Part shown: positions 26,197-34,752 of the stretch, one piece after another
Layout: each line of letters starts with the position of its first letter
Position numbering within the stretch: position 1 is the first letter of the stretch
From: an uncultured Clostridia bacterium
Lineage (GTDB): Bacteria; Bacillota; Clostridia; Lachnospirales; CAG-274
Assembly: GCA_944384215.1 (NCBI GenBank)
Contig: CALWSN010000010.1
Span: 1-36,118 of the forward strand
Direction: 5' to 3'
DNA: 36,118 bases
Program-made: the position numbers and the translations under genes
The notes under the pieces: model-generated
Database searches by the model: none
Seen by the model: the letters and a program-made list of their open reading frames with translations, nothing else
What the model was told of the DNA's origin: nothing

Positions 26197-27234
26197 TTGA
26201 ACTTAAATGAAAGAAAAATTAAAATATTAGAAGCTATTGTTACAGGTTATATCGAAACAGGTGAACCCATAGGTTCTCGTACTATTGCTAAAAATTATGA
26301 CCTAGGTATTAGTAGTGCAACTATAAGAAATGAAATGAGCGATTTAGAAGAGCTTGGGCTTATAACACAGCTTCATACATCTTCTGGGCGTATACCATCT
26401 GATAAAGGATACAGATTATATGTAGATAACCTTATGGGACATAGAGAGCTTACAGAAGAAGAAACTAACTTTTTACAAAATGTAATAATAGATAACATAA
26501 ATCATATGGATTATCTTATGGAGCAAACAGCAAAGGCTTTATCTATGCTTACAAACTATCCAACAATAATTAGTAAGCCAAAAGCTGAAGAAGAAAAAAT
26601 AAAACATATTCAGCTTGTTTTACTAGATGAAACATCTATTATAGCTGTTGTTGTTACAGAAAATAAAACTGTAAAAAACTATATTATACCCGTAGATAGA
26701 CATTTTTCTATGGAAGACTTAATATCAATTAGTACTGCTGCAAACAGTTTAATTGAAAAATATTCATTAGAAGAAATAAAAAATATAATTGATGAAAGTG
26801 AAAAAGAAATTTTAACTGATGCAGAGCAAGTTATTAACAAAGTTTTTTATGAAATATTTAAGGCTAATAAAGAAGAAGAAGATATTAAAGTATACACTAG
26901 CGGTATAAAGAATATACTAGACTTTAAAGAATTTAGCAATATAGAAAAAGCTAAACCTATCTTTCAATCATTAGAAGAAAAGCAAATGCTAGTAGATATA
27001 TTAAGTAATAATAGTGAAAATAACGATTCTATACAAATATTAATTGGTGGAGAAAATACTATTGAAGGTTTAAAAGATTGTAGTATTGTAAAGACTGAAT
27101 ATAAAATAGCTGGAGCAACAGGTACAATAGGTATTATCGCTCCCACTCGTATGGACTATGCAAAAGCCGTTAGTGTTTTAGATGGAATTGTTAAAAATAT
27201 AAATAATGTTCTTAAATCCTTGTCGTCAGATTGA
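26197..27234 (+). CDS. hrcA: Heat-inducible transcription repressor HrcA
   Basis: It represses class I heat-shock genes by binding CIRCE and depends on GroEL for activity in studied species. The 345-aa protein has an N-terminal winged helix (NERKIKILEAIVTGYIETGEPIGSRTI, ISSATIRNEMSDLEELGLI, SSGRIPSDKGYRLYVD) and a GAF-like C-terminal domain ending IGIIAPTRMDYAKAVSVLDGI. Length is typical. The start is TTG with AAGGAAG at 26183-26189. It is the first gene of the operon, directly behind a CIRCE element. Confidence 0.97.
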   Translation: MNLNERKIKILEAIVTGYIETGEPIGSRTIAKNYDLGISSATIRNEMSDLEELGLITQLHTSSGRIPSDKGYRLYVDNLMGHRELTEEETNFLQNVIIDNINHMDYLMEQTAKALSMLTNYPTIISKPKAEEEKIKHIQLVLLDETSIIAVVVTENKTVKNYIIPVDRHFSMEDLISISTAANSLIEKYSLEEIKNIIDESEKEILTDAEQVINKVFYEIFKANKEEEDIKVYTSGIKNILDFKEFSNIEKAKPIFQSLEEKQMLVDILSNNSENNDSIQILIGGENTIEGLKDCSIVKTEYKIAGATGTIGIIAPTRMDYAKAVSVLDGIVKNINNVLKSLSSD

Positions 27235-27247
27235 GGGGAAAGGAAAA

Positions 27248-27808
27248 ATGATGGAAAAAGATATTGAACAAAACGAAATTAAAAACGAAACAACAGAAGA
27301 AACTATTGATGAAACAATAGAAGAGGTTAAAGAAGACATAAGCGAAATAGACCAGCTTAAAGATAAGCTTGAAAAGGCAGAAGCATCTTCTAAAGATTAT
27401 TTAGATAAATTACAAAGAAGTATGGCAGAATTTGATAACTTTAGAAAAAGAACTAATATAGAAAAAGCTTCTATGTATGAAAATGGTACTAGAGATACTA
27501 TTGAAAAGCTTTTACCTATACTTGACAACTTTGAAAGAGCTATTTTATCTACACCAGAAGAAGATAAAGAAAACCCTATGTTTAAAGGTATAGATATGAT
27601 ATTTAACCAAATGGTAGAAACTTTTAAAAATATGGGTGTAGAAGAAGTTGCTGGTGTTGGAGAAACTTTTGACCCTAACATACACAATGCTGTTTTACAC
27701 GTTGATGATGATAGCTTAGGCGAAAATGTTGTTGCAGAAGTTATGCAAAAAGGTTATAAATATAAGGACAAAGTAATACGTCCTAGTATGGTTAAGGTTG
27801 CAAATTAA
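27248..27808 (+). CDS. grpE: Nucleotide exchange factor GrpE
   Basis: It releases ADP from DnaK. The protein is 186 aa, with an acidic N-terminus, a long coiled coil (about 35-75, LKDKLEKAEASSKDYLDKLQR), the FDNFRKRT hinge helix, LLPILDNFERA and the C-terminal beta-wing motif (VGETFDPNIHNAV, GYKYKDKVIRPSMVKVA). Two adjacent ATGs (27248 and 27251) are possible; AAAGGA at 27239-27244 suits either. An in-frame ATG at 27206 lies inside hrcA and lacks a ribosome site, so I did not use it. Confidence 0.96.
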   Translation: MMEKDIEQNEIKNETTEETIDETIEEVKEDISEIDQLKDKLEKAEASSKDYLDKLQRSMAEFDNFRKRTNIEKASMYENGTRDTIEKLLPILDNFERAILSTPEEDKENPMFKGIDMIFNQMVETFKNMGVEEVAGVGETFDPNIHNAVLHVDDDSLGENVVAEVMQKGYKYKDKVIRPSMVKVAN

Positions 27809-27834
27809 TTAATATAGACATTTGACAATAATAA

Positions 27835-29703
<1,869 letters not shown>

Positions 29704-29717
29704 TATTAATAATACAA

Positions 29718-29746
29718 TTACCCTCTAGCCTATGGTTAGAGGGTAA
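29718..29746. terminator. Hairpin after dnaK, weak terminator or attenuator
   Basis: TTACCCTCTAGCC pairs with GGTTAGAGGGTAA (13 bp, one G-T pair, 3-base loop). No T-run follows, so it could stabilise the 3' end of the hrcA-grpE-dnaK transcript rather than end it sharply. Confidence 0.5.
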
Positions 29747-29760
29747 ATCACTAAATACAG

Positions 29761-30429
29761 TTAAACTTTCAAAAATAATTTTTCTTTTAAGGTTTTATTA
29801 TTTATTAGTTTATATGCTATATATAATAATATAGAGCCTGTTATTATAAAAATAAAAATTACTATACTACAATTTCTAAAAAATTCTTGTGGTAGTATGT
29901 TAATTATTGGGTCTTTTACTGTATCAAATATCCAATAATCATTATTGAAAAATATTTTATGAAAGACTGTAAAAGATATATCAAAATTTATATAACCTAT
30001 TAAACATATAAAAATTGTTATAGCAATACAATTTATTGAACATTTTTTTTAAAATATACTATCTTTTTTCTTATAATAATAGTACAATATTATAGTTAAT
30101 ATTATTGTAATAGCTATACATATTAAAGACATAGTATTAAATATTTCTTTAACTTCTTCAAAGTGTATTTTGCCTTGTGTAGAATAAGCTAAGGTTGGCA
30201 AATGAAAAGAATTATTTGAAAAAGGTATTAAATAATCTATCATATTATTATAATTTAGCTTTATATGTTCAATAGAATATCCTGTTTTTTGAGATAAATC
30301 TAAGTAATTAATATGTAAATAGTAAAAATTTTTATTAAATAATAAAAATAAAATTGCAATAAAAACAAATATGTAAATAAATAAAATACTCATAAATATA
30401 GTTAAAATATAATCAAAAAATTTTTTCAT
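29761..30429 (-). pseudogene. TIGR01906/DUF1461-type membrane protein, one in-frame stop
   Basis: Codons 1-126 (30429-30052) encode an N-terminal membrane helix, an outside loop with IEHIKLNYNNMIDYLIPF and KIHFEEVKEIFN, and a second helix. Codon 127 is TAA (30049-30051). The same frame then stays open for 95 codons to TAA at 29761-29763. It encodes another helix, FHKIFFNNDYWIFDTVKDPII, ILPQEFFRN and a last helix. The two parts together have the helix order, motifs and about 222-residue length of this family, so one nonsense change has split a single gene. The family has no known function. It lies between dnaK and dnaJ on the opposite strand, which breaks the usual order. Confidence 0.8.
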
Positions 30430-30516
30430 AAATACTCCTTTATTAATTTTATTATGTTATATTTTACTATATTTTGAACAAATAGTCATTAAAAATATAA
30501 GTGGTAGGTGAAAAAA

Positions 30517-31662
30517 TTGGCAAAAAGAGATTATTATGAAGTGTTGGGTGTAAATAAAGGTGCAACAGATGCTGATATAAAAAAGGCGTATAGAAAACTT
30601 GCTAAAAAATATCACCCAGATGCTAACCCTAATAACCAAGAGGCAGAAGCAAAATTTAAAGAAGCAACAGAAGCCTATGAAGTGCTTAGTGATGAAAAGA
30701 AAAGACAAACATATGACCAGTTTGGACATTCGGCATTTGATGGTGCTGGAGGATTTTCTGGTGGTGGCAACTTCTCTGGTATGGATATGGGAGATATTTT
30801 TGAAAGTTTCTTTGGTGGTGGAGGCTTCTCTGATATATTTGGTGGAGGTTCATCAAGAAGAAGAAGAGGGCCGTCAAGAGGAGCAGATTTACAATATAAC
30901 CTTACAATAGATTTTGAAGAGGCTGTTTTTGGTTGTAAAAAAGAAATATCTTTTCAAGCAGATGATAAATGTGATAACTGTGGTGGTAGTGGTGCTAAAC
31001 CTGGTACACACCCTCAAACTTGTCCTACTTGTGGTGGTTCTGGGCAAGAGAGAGTTATGCAACAAACAATGTTTGGTTCTATGACTACTGTTATAGAGTG
31101 TCGCACTTGTCACGGTGAAGGTAAAATAATAAAAGAACCTTGCCCTGTATGTAATGGTAAAGGAAAGGTTAGAAAAACAAAAACTATAACGGTTGATATA
31201 CCAAAAGGTATAAATGAAGGACAAAGTATTAGAAAAGCTGGTATGGGTGCTCCAGGTGAAAAAGGTGGACCTAATGGAGATTTACTTATAGCTATTAGTG
31301 TTAGACCACACAAGACTTTTGTTAGACAAAACAATGATATATATGTAGAAGTGCCTATATCTATTGTACAAGCAACTTTAGGTGATGAGATAAAAATACC
31401 TACAATAGATGGAGAAGAAACTTATACTGTAAAACCAGGTACACAACCAGAAACAACAGTTACCCTTAAAAATAAAGGGGTATTTAACGTACGTAACCCT
31501 AAACTTAGAGGTGACCAAATTGTTAAATTTAAAGTAGTTGTACCTACTAAAATAAATGAACATCAAAAAGAGCTTCTTATGCAATTTGCAGGTCAAGATG
31601 GCTCTATACCAACTGTAAAAAAGGAAAAGTTTTTTGATAAAGTTAAAAAACATTTTGACTAA
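30517..31662 (+). CDS. dnaJ: Chaperone protein DnaJ (type I Hsp40)
   Basis: It stimulates DnaK ATPase and delivers substrates. The 381-aa protein has a J domain with HPD at 33-35, a Gly/Phe-rich region (about 70-120), four zinc-binding repeats ([32 protein letters not shown]) and two C-terminal beta domains. I chose TTG 30517 ([12 protein letters not shown]), which fits the family start and has AGGTG 8 bp upstream; a GTG at 30508 overlaps that site. It is separated from dnaK by 800 bp and may have its own promoter. I see no CIRCE in front of it. Confidence 0.97.
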   Translation: MAKRDYYEVLGVNKGATDADIKKAYRKLAKKYHPDANPNNQEAEAKFKEATEAYEVLSDEKKRQTYDQFGHSAFDGAGGFSGGGNFSGMDMGDIFESFFGGGGFSDIFGGGSSRRRRGPSRGADLQYNLTIDFEEAVFGCKKEISFQADDKCDNCGGSGAKPGTHPQTCPTCGGSGQERVMQQTMFGSMTTVIECRTCHGEGKIIKEPCPVCNGKGKVRKTKTITVDIPKGINEGQSIRKAGMGAPGEKGGPNGDLLIAISVRPHKTFVRQNNDIYVEVPISIVQATLGDEIKIPTIDGEETYTVKPGTQPETTVTLKNKGVFNVRNPKLRGDQIVKFKVVVPTKINEHQKELLMQFAGQDGSIPTVKKEKFFDKVKKHFD

Positions 31663-31699
31663 AAATAAAAGATATGGCATTTGCCATATCTTTTATTTT
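31662..31699. terminator. Strong intrinsic terminator of dnaJ
   Basis: A perfect 18-bp stem (31662-31679 with 31682-31699, core AAGATATGGCA) with a 2-base loop and A/T-rich flanks that supply T-runs on both strands. It marks the end of the chromosomal heat-shock locus. Confidence 0.85.
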
Positions 31700-31701
31700 G
31701 T

Positions 31702-31763
31702 AGGTTGTATACTGTTTTTAGTGGCGGTTAAAAAAATAACTAAAGCTAAACAGTATACAACCT
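31702..31763. repeat. 16-bp inverted repeat at the chromosome/element junction
   Basis: AGGTTGTATACTGTTT (31702-31717) and AAACAGTATACAACCT (31748-31763) are exact reverse complements around a 30-bp loop. The loop itself contains GTTA and TAAC (31727-31730, 31737-31740). A run of seven T starts at 31763, so it can act as a terminator. Its position between dnaJ and the first element gene also makes it a candidate for part of an attachment site or element end. Confidence 0.6.
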
Positions 31764-31809
31764 TTTTTTGTTGTGCAATTTTACTTAAATAAATAAAGGA
31801 GGTGTTAAA

Positions 31810-32295
31810 ATGAAAATTACTATTTTAGAAGAAACGAAAAGAGAGATAGTTCTGAAGGTTGAAGATGAGTGCTGTCCATTTTGTAATAGTAATAAAATAA
31901 GAAATAAAGGAAACTATCTTTCAAAAATAAATAAAGAATGCATTAAAAAATTTTTTCTTAAAGATGTGTATTTAAAAAGAATTAGATATCAATGCAATGA
32001 CTGTAATAAATGTTTTTCTGAAAAAATATTTTTCAGGGATATTTTAGATGAAAAATTTAAGCCATACCTAAGAATATTATTAGATAGAGATATAATAATG
32101 TTAAGTGTTATAGAAGATTATAATATTAAAAAATTATTAGATTTAGATAATTATTGGTATATATTAAGGGAGGGTAAATTTTTAACATTAATAAATTATA
32201 AAACTTTAGAAGTGAAAGAATTTTTTTATAAAAAACAAAAGAAAGAAGATAGATTAGAGCTAAAAAGTTTTAAAAGAAAAGGTAAAATGCAGTAA
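31810..32295 (+). CDS. Zinc-ribbon protein resembling the ISL3 transposase N-terminus
   Basis: This is a 161-aa protein with CPFCNSNKIRNKG (from about residue 22) and, some 45 residues on, YQCNDCNKCFSEK. This two-CxxC arrangement with the KCFSE tail is seen in the zinc-ribbon of ISL3-type transposases and related DNA-binding proteins. The remaining 85 residues have no DDE catalytic core and are rich in Lys, Leu and Asp. It could be a stand-alone regulator of the element or a transposase remnant; the excellent GGAGGTG site and intact frame favour a working small protein. It is the first gene after the dnaJ terminator. Confidence 0.55.
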   Translation: MKITILEETKREIVLKVEDECCPFCNSNKIRNKGNYLSKINKECIKKFFLKDVYLKRIRYQCNDCNKCFSEKIFFRDILDEKFKPYLRILLDRDIIMLSVIEDYNIKKLLDLDNYWYILREGKFLTLINYKTLEVKEFFYKKQKKEDRLELKSFKRKGKMQ

Positions 32296-32321
32296 TTTAT
32301 ATTGATTTATGAGGAGGATTT

Positions 32322-32621
32322 ATGAATACAGTAAATTTAATAGGAAGACTTACGAAAGACCCTGAAATATCATTTATAAAGGTAAATGGAGAAAATAAGA
32401 AGATGGCTAAATATGTTTTAGCAGTAGAAAGAATGGGTAGTAAAGAAGCAGATTTTATTCTATGTTCTGTAATAGATAAAGGGGCAGAATGGATAGAAAA
32501 TAATATAAAAAAAGCTTCAAGAATAGGTATTGTAGGTTCTATTCATACAAGTACATATAAAAAAAATGATATAAGTATTTTAAAAACAGAAATAAAGGTA
32601 AAAGAACAATATTTTGCTTAA
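32322..32621 (+). CDS. Short single-stranded DNA-binding protein (OB fold)
   Basis: The 99-aa product opens MNTVNLIGRLTKDPEISFI, the SSB start, and continues with KYVLAVERMGSKEADFILCSVIDKGAEWIENNI and RIGIVGSIHTSTYKK, matching the order of SSB strands. It ends directly after the OB fold and lacks the disordered linker and acidic tip (DDxxPF-like) that recruits partner proteins in chromosomal SSBs. This shortened form is known from phages and plasmids. GAGGAGG precedes the ATG. It probably protects single-stranded DNA during replication or transfer of the element. Confidence 0.8.
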   Translation: MNTVNLIGRLTKDPEISFIKVNGENKKMAKYVLAVERMGSKEADFILCSVIDKGAEWIENNIKKASRIGIVGSIHTSTYKKNDISILKTEIKVKEQYFA

Positions 32622-32666
32622 AAATTACAATATTAATTATGAAAATATGATAAAAGGAAATATTTA

Positions 32667-33107
32667 ATGAAAAATAAGAATACTATAACAATAATAATAA
32701 CAATAACAATAGCAACAAGTATTTCATTATTATATATAAGAATTTCAAATATCAATGATACATTAAGTAATAAAATATCAGTTATTATAATGATAAATTT
32801 TACTTTTATAATTGCAGTATTTATGGAAAAAGCAAAGGTACAACTTAACAAAGAAGAAGCAAAGTCTAAAAATATTAAGGAAAAGCTAGAAATAAAAAAA
32901 TTACAAAATTTATTACAAGGAGAAGTAAAAATTTCATATGAAGGTAAAGACATACAATTTATTGTGTTAAGTTATAAAGAGTTAAAAGAATTCAGATATG
33001 AAGAAGGAATAGTAAAAATTTATAAAGATAATGATATATATATGACTTTACCATATAATAAGTATTTAAAATATATTGAAGAAATTGAGAAAGGATTAAT
33101 AAAATAA
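32667..33107 (+). CDS. Small membrane protein, function unknown
   Basis: This is a 146-aa protein with two hydrophobic helices near the start (about 7-26 and 37-53). A Lys/Glu-rich helix follows (about 55-80, KVQLNKEEAKSKNIKEKLEI), then a small soluble domain with FIVLSYKELKEFRYEEGIVKIYKD that should lie in the cytosol. I recognise no family. The strand and tight spacing (45 bp after ssb, 30 bp before the next gene) put it in the same operon as the replication-type genes. A membrane-associated function for the replicon is possible but unsupported. Confidence 0.55.
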   Translation: MKNKNTITIIITITIATSISLLYIRISNINDTLSNKISVIIMINFTFIIAVFMEKAKVQLNKEEAKSKNIKEKLEIKKLQNLLQGEVKISYEGKDIQFIVLSYKELKEFRYEEGIVKIYKDNDIYMTLPYNKYLKYIEEIEKGLIK

Positions 33108-33137
33108 TATTTAAATAATAAGAAAAGAGGATAAAAT

Positions 33138-34001
33138 ATGGAACAAGTAATAATTAAAAAAGATTTAATAAGAATAACGAATGATTTTACATTAGGTGTA
33201 ATCTTAAATGAAATAATAGAGATTGCTCAGAAATTTAGAAAAGAGTTTATAGATAACAACTGGCATTGCCCTGATTTTTTTGAGCTTAATATTGAAAAAA
33301 TATCAGATGACAATATGCTTAATTTATCAAAATCTAGCATAAGAAGATACATAAAAAAATTAACTAATTTAGATTTTATAAGTGTTGATACAACGGAGAA
33401 AAAGCATAAATATAGGGTTAATTTTGAAAAAATAAATAAAGAAATAGAAAAAATAGGTGGAGAGATTATAGAAAAGTTTAAGCCAGTTTGTAAAAGTATA
33501 AAAAAAGAAGATAAAAAGTCAGAAAATTCAAAGAATAATATAGTAAATATTGTAGATGAATTTGATGGTTATATTCAAACCAATATGTTTGAAGGCAAAA
33601 AAATAGCTCCTAATAAAAGTGAACAGGAGCTAAGTCAAATAATTAAAAAAATTCAAGATAATATTGATTATAACACAATTGAAAAGATGCGTCAAGATAA
33701 TGAAAATGAATATTTTGTAAACATGTTTGACAGTATATACACAGTTATAGTTGATGTTATGACTACAAGTAGTAATTATGTAAGAATTAATAAGGAAAAC
33801 AAGTCAATATCAGTTGTTAGAAGTATATTTTTAAAAATAAATGGTATGGATATATTTGACATAATAGAAAAAATAAAGAGAGTAGAAACAAAAATAATAA
33901 ATATTAGAAATTATATATTAACTTCTATATACAATCACCATATAGAAAAAACATATAGGTTGCAGAATGACTTATATATAAATGAAGGTATTTTGCTATA
34001 A
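33138..34001 (+). CDS. Winged-helix protein, probable replication initiator (DUF6017-like C-terminus)
   Basis: The 287-aa protein has an N-terminal winged helix (about 10-110) with LGVILNEIIEIAQKFRKEF, LNLSKSSIRRYIKKLTNLDF and a YRVNFEKI wing. This is the layout of plasmid/phage replication initiators and replisome organisers. A charged linker (about 118-150) follows. The C-terminal part (about 190-280) has IYTVIVDVMTTSSNYVRIN and ETKIINIRNYILTSIYNH, which looks like the DUF6017 region found at the end of replication initiator proteins of Clostridia elements. I rely on memory of that pattern, not a search. The gene is followed by the repeat-rich region and then tubRZ, a typical rep/par arrangement. 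Confidence 0.6.
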   Translation: MEQVIIKKDLIRITNDFTLGVILNEIIEIAQKFRKEFIDNNWHCPDFFELNIEKISDDNMLNLSKSSIRRYIKKLTNLDFISVDTTEKKHKYRVNFEKINKEIEKIGGEIIEKFKPVCKSIKKEDKKSENSKNNIVNIVDEFDGYIQTNMFEGKKIAPNKSEQELSQIIKKIQDNIDYNTIEKMRQDNENEYFVNMFDSIYTVIVDVMTTSSNYVRINKENKSISVVRSIFLKINGMDIFDIIEKIKRVETKIINIRNYILTSIYNHHIEKTYRLQNDLYINEGILL

Positions 34002-34004
34002 ATT

Positions 34005-34183
34005 GTTTCAAAATGAAATAATATTTAGCAATATATTTCAAAATTAATTATTGATAAACTGTTAATAAAATGTGCATAAATTGTTAATAAAATGTGCAAA
34101 AGTATTGAAATTATAATATTGTTTCAAAATGAAAATATTTTTTTGAAAAATTAGTTTCAAAATGGCAAAGTTAGTTTCAAAAT
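34005..34183 (+). repeat. Iteron family A: TTTCAAAAT, five copies
   Basis: Copies of TTTCAAAAT start at 34006, 34036, 34122, 34155 and 34175. Those at 34006 and 34122 continue into GAAA, giving the short dyad TTTCA-AA-ATGAAA. The last two share TTAGTTTCAAAAT exactly and are spaced 20 bp apart, about two helical turns. Confidence 0.65.
34060..34098 (+). repeat. Iteron family B: 17-bp direct repeat, two copies
   Basis: TGTTAATAAAATGTGCA occurs exactly at 34060-34076 and 34082-34098, a 22-bp period, between copies of family A. It is likely a protein-binding pair, with the initiator or TubR as candidates. Confidence 0.75.
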
Positions 34184-34200
34184 AATACTTAAATTGACTA

Positions 34201-34285
34201 TATTGTATATAAAAATAATTATATATATAAATATTATTATATACAATAATATATACTTATATAAATATATTATTATGTATATAAA
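34201..34285. other. AT-only stretch with internal dyad (possible DNA-unwinding element)
   Basis: The 85 bases contain only a few G or C. TATTGTATAT (34201-34210) is the inverted complement of ATATACAATA (34239-34248). Such a segment beside iterons is typical of an unwinding element, but AT-rich promoters also look like this. Confidence 0.4.
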
Positions 34286-34308
34286 TAGTCTTGTCTATGT
34301 CAAGTCAA

Positions 34309-34370
34309 AATTAGTTTTGGTTCGTTGTAGAATTAGTTTTAATTCTGCTAAATACAATTAGTTTTAGTTC
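34309..34370 (+). repeat. Iteron family C: AATTAGTTTTRRTTC, three copies
   Basis: The 15-bp repeats lie at 34309-34323, 34331-34345 and 34356-34370, differing only at the two purine positions and spaced 22 and 25 bp apart. They share TTAGTTT with the last two copies of family A. They are the iterons nearest to tubR and so the best tubC candidates. Confidence 0.65.
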
Positions 34371-34458
34371 AAGATATCTAAACGTAAACTTTAAAAATAA
34401 GATAAATTTTAAGAATAAACTAGCTCAAGTTTTTATAAGTCAAAAAAAGAAAAAGGAG

Positions 34459-34494
34459 ACGAAGTTATGCTTAAAAACGAAGTTATGCTTAAAA
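34459..34494 (+). repeat. 18-bp perfect tandem duplication at the tubR start
   Basis: ACGAAGTTATGCTTAAAA is present twice head to tail (34459-34476, 34477-34494), duplicating the start codon region in frame. The first ATG (34467) keeps the GGAG site at 34455-34458; the second (34485) does not. Confidence 0.9.
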
Positions 34495-34733
34495 AACTAG
34501 ATTTTATCATATTGAAAGATTTAGAAGTTAATAATAAGACAAATACATTAAAAAGCTATACTGTAAAAGAGTTTTCTGTAATAAAGAATAATGTTATAAA
34601 AACAAATGCTCTTTATAAAAGGCTTGAAAATTTATATAAATTAGGTTTTGTAGACTATGGTATAGCTGATAAAAATGCCAAAACATACTTTATAACAAAC
34701 AAAGGAATTGAAATATTAAATATAATTAAATAA
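34467..34733 (+). CDS. tubR: TubR-like winged-helix DNA-binding protein
   Basis: This is the proposed adaptor of a type III partition system: TubR dimers coat the centromere tubC and couple it to TubZ filaments. The 88-aa protein is nearly all a winged helix: helices about 5-20 and 28-38, a recognition-type helix NNVIKTNALYKRLENLYKLGF, then a hairpin wing (VDYGIADKNAKTYFITNKGIEIL). TubR proteins are small winged-helix dimers of about 100 aa that diverge strongly in sequence, so the call rests on fold, size and its place 19 bp before tubZ and just after iterons. The first six codons come from an 18-bp duplication. It probably also represses its own operon. Confidence 0.72.
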   Translation: MLKNEVMLKKLDFIILKDLEVNNKTNTLKSYTVKEFSVIKNNVIKTNALYKRLENLYKLGFVDYGIADKNAKTYFITNKGIEILNIIK

Positions 34734-34752
34734 ATTTAAAGGAGAGATTACA

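Larger units (their letters stand above)
34002..34466. other. Repeat-rich intergenic region: candidate origin and tubC centromere
   Basis: This is 465 bp without a gene between the probable initiator and tubR. In order it has copies of TTTCAAAAT and a 17-bp direct repeat pair (34005-34183), an almost pure A/T stretch (34201-34285), then three 15-bp repeats (34309-34370) and a plain AT-rich leader up to tubR. Iterons upstream of tubRZ are where TubR binds (tubC) in known type III systems; iterons beside an AT-only stretch next to a rep gene suggest an origin. The two roles may share this region. Confidence 0.6.

Noticed and set aside
27206..27247. Upstream ATG of grpE
   Set aside because: It lies inside hrcA without a Shine-Dalgarno site; AAAGGA is placed for 27248/27251.
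30049..30060. Frameshift in the TIGR01906-type gene
   Set aside because: Counting the T4A8 tract shows the second part is in the same frame (288 bases between the two stops), so it is a nonsense codon, not a frameshift.
30599..31224. Overlapping ORFs in other frames of dnaJ
   Set aside because: They are shadows of a well-conserved gene and show Lys/Gln or His/Tyr-biased nonsense composition.
34005..34370. CRISPR array
   Set aside because: The repeats are 9-17 bp, few, of three types and without uniform spacers; no cas genes are nearby.
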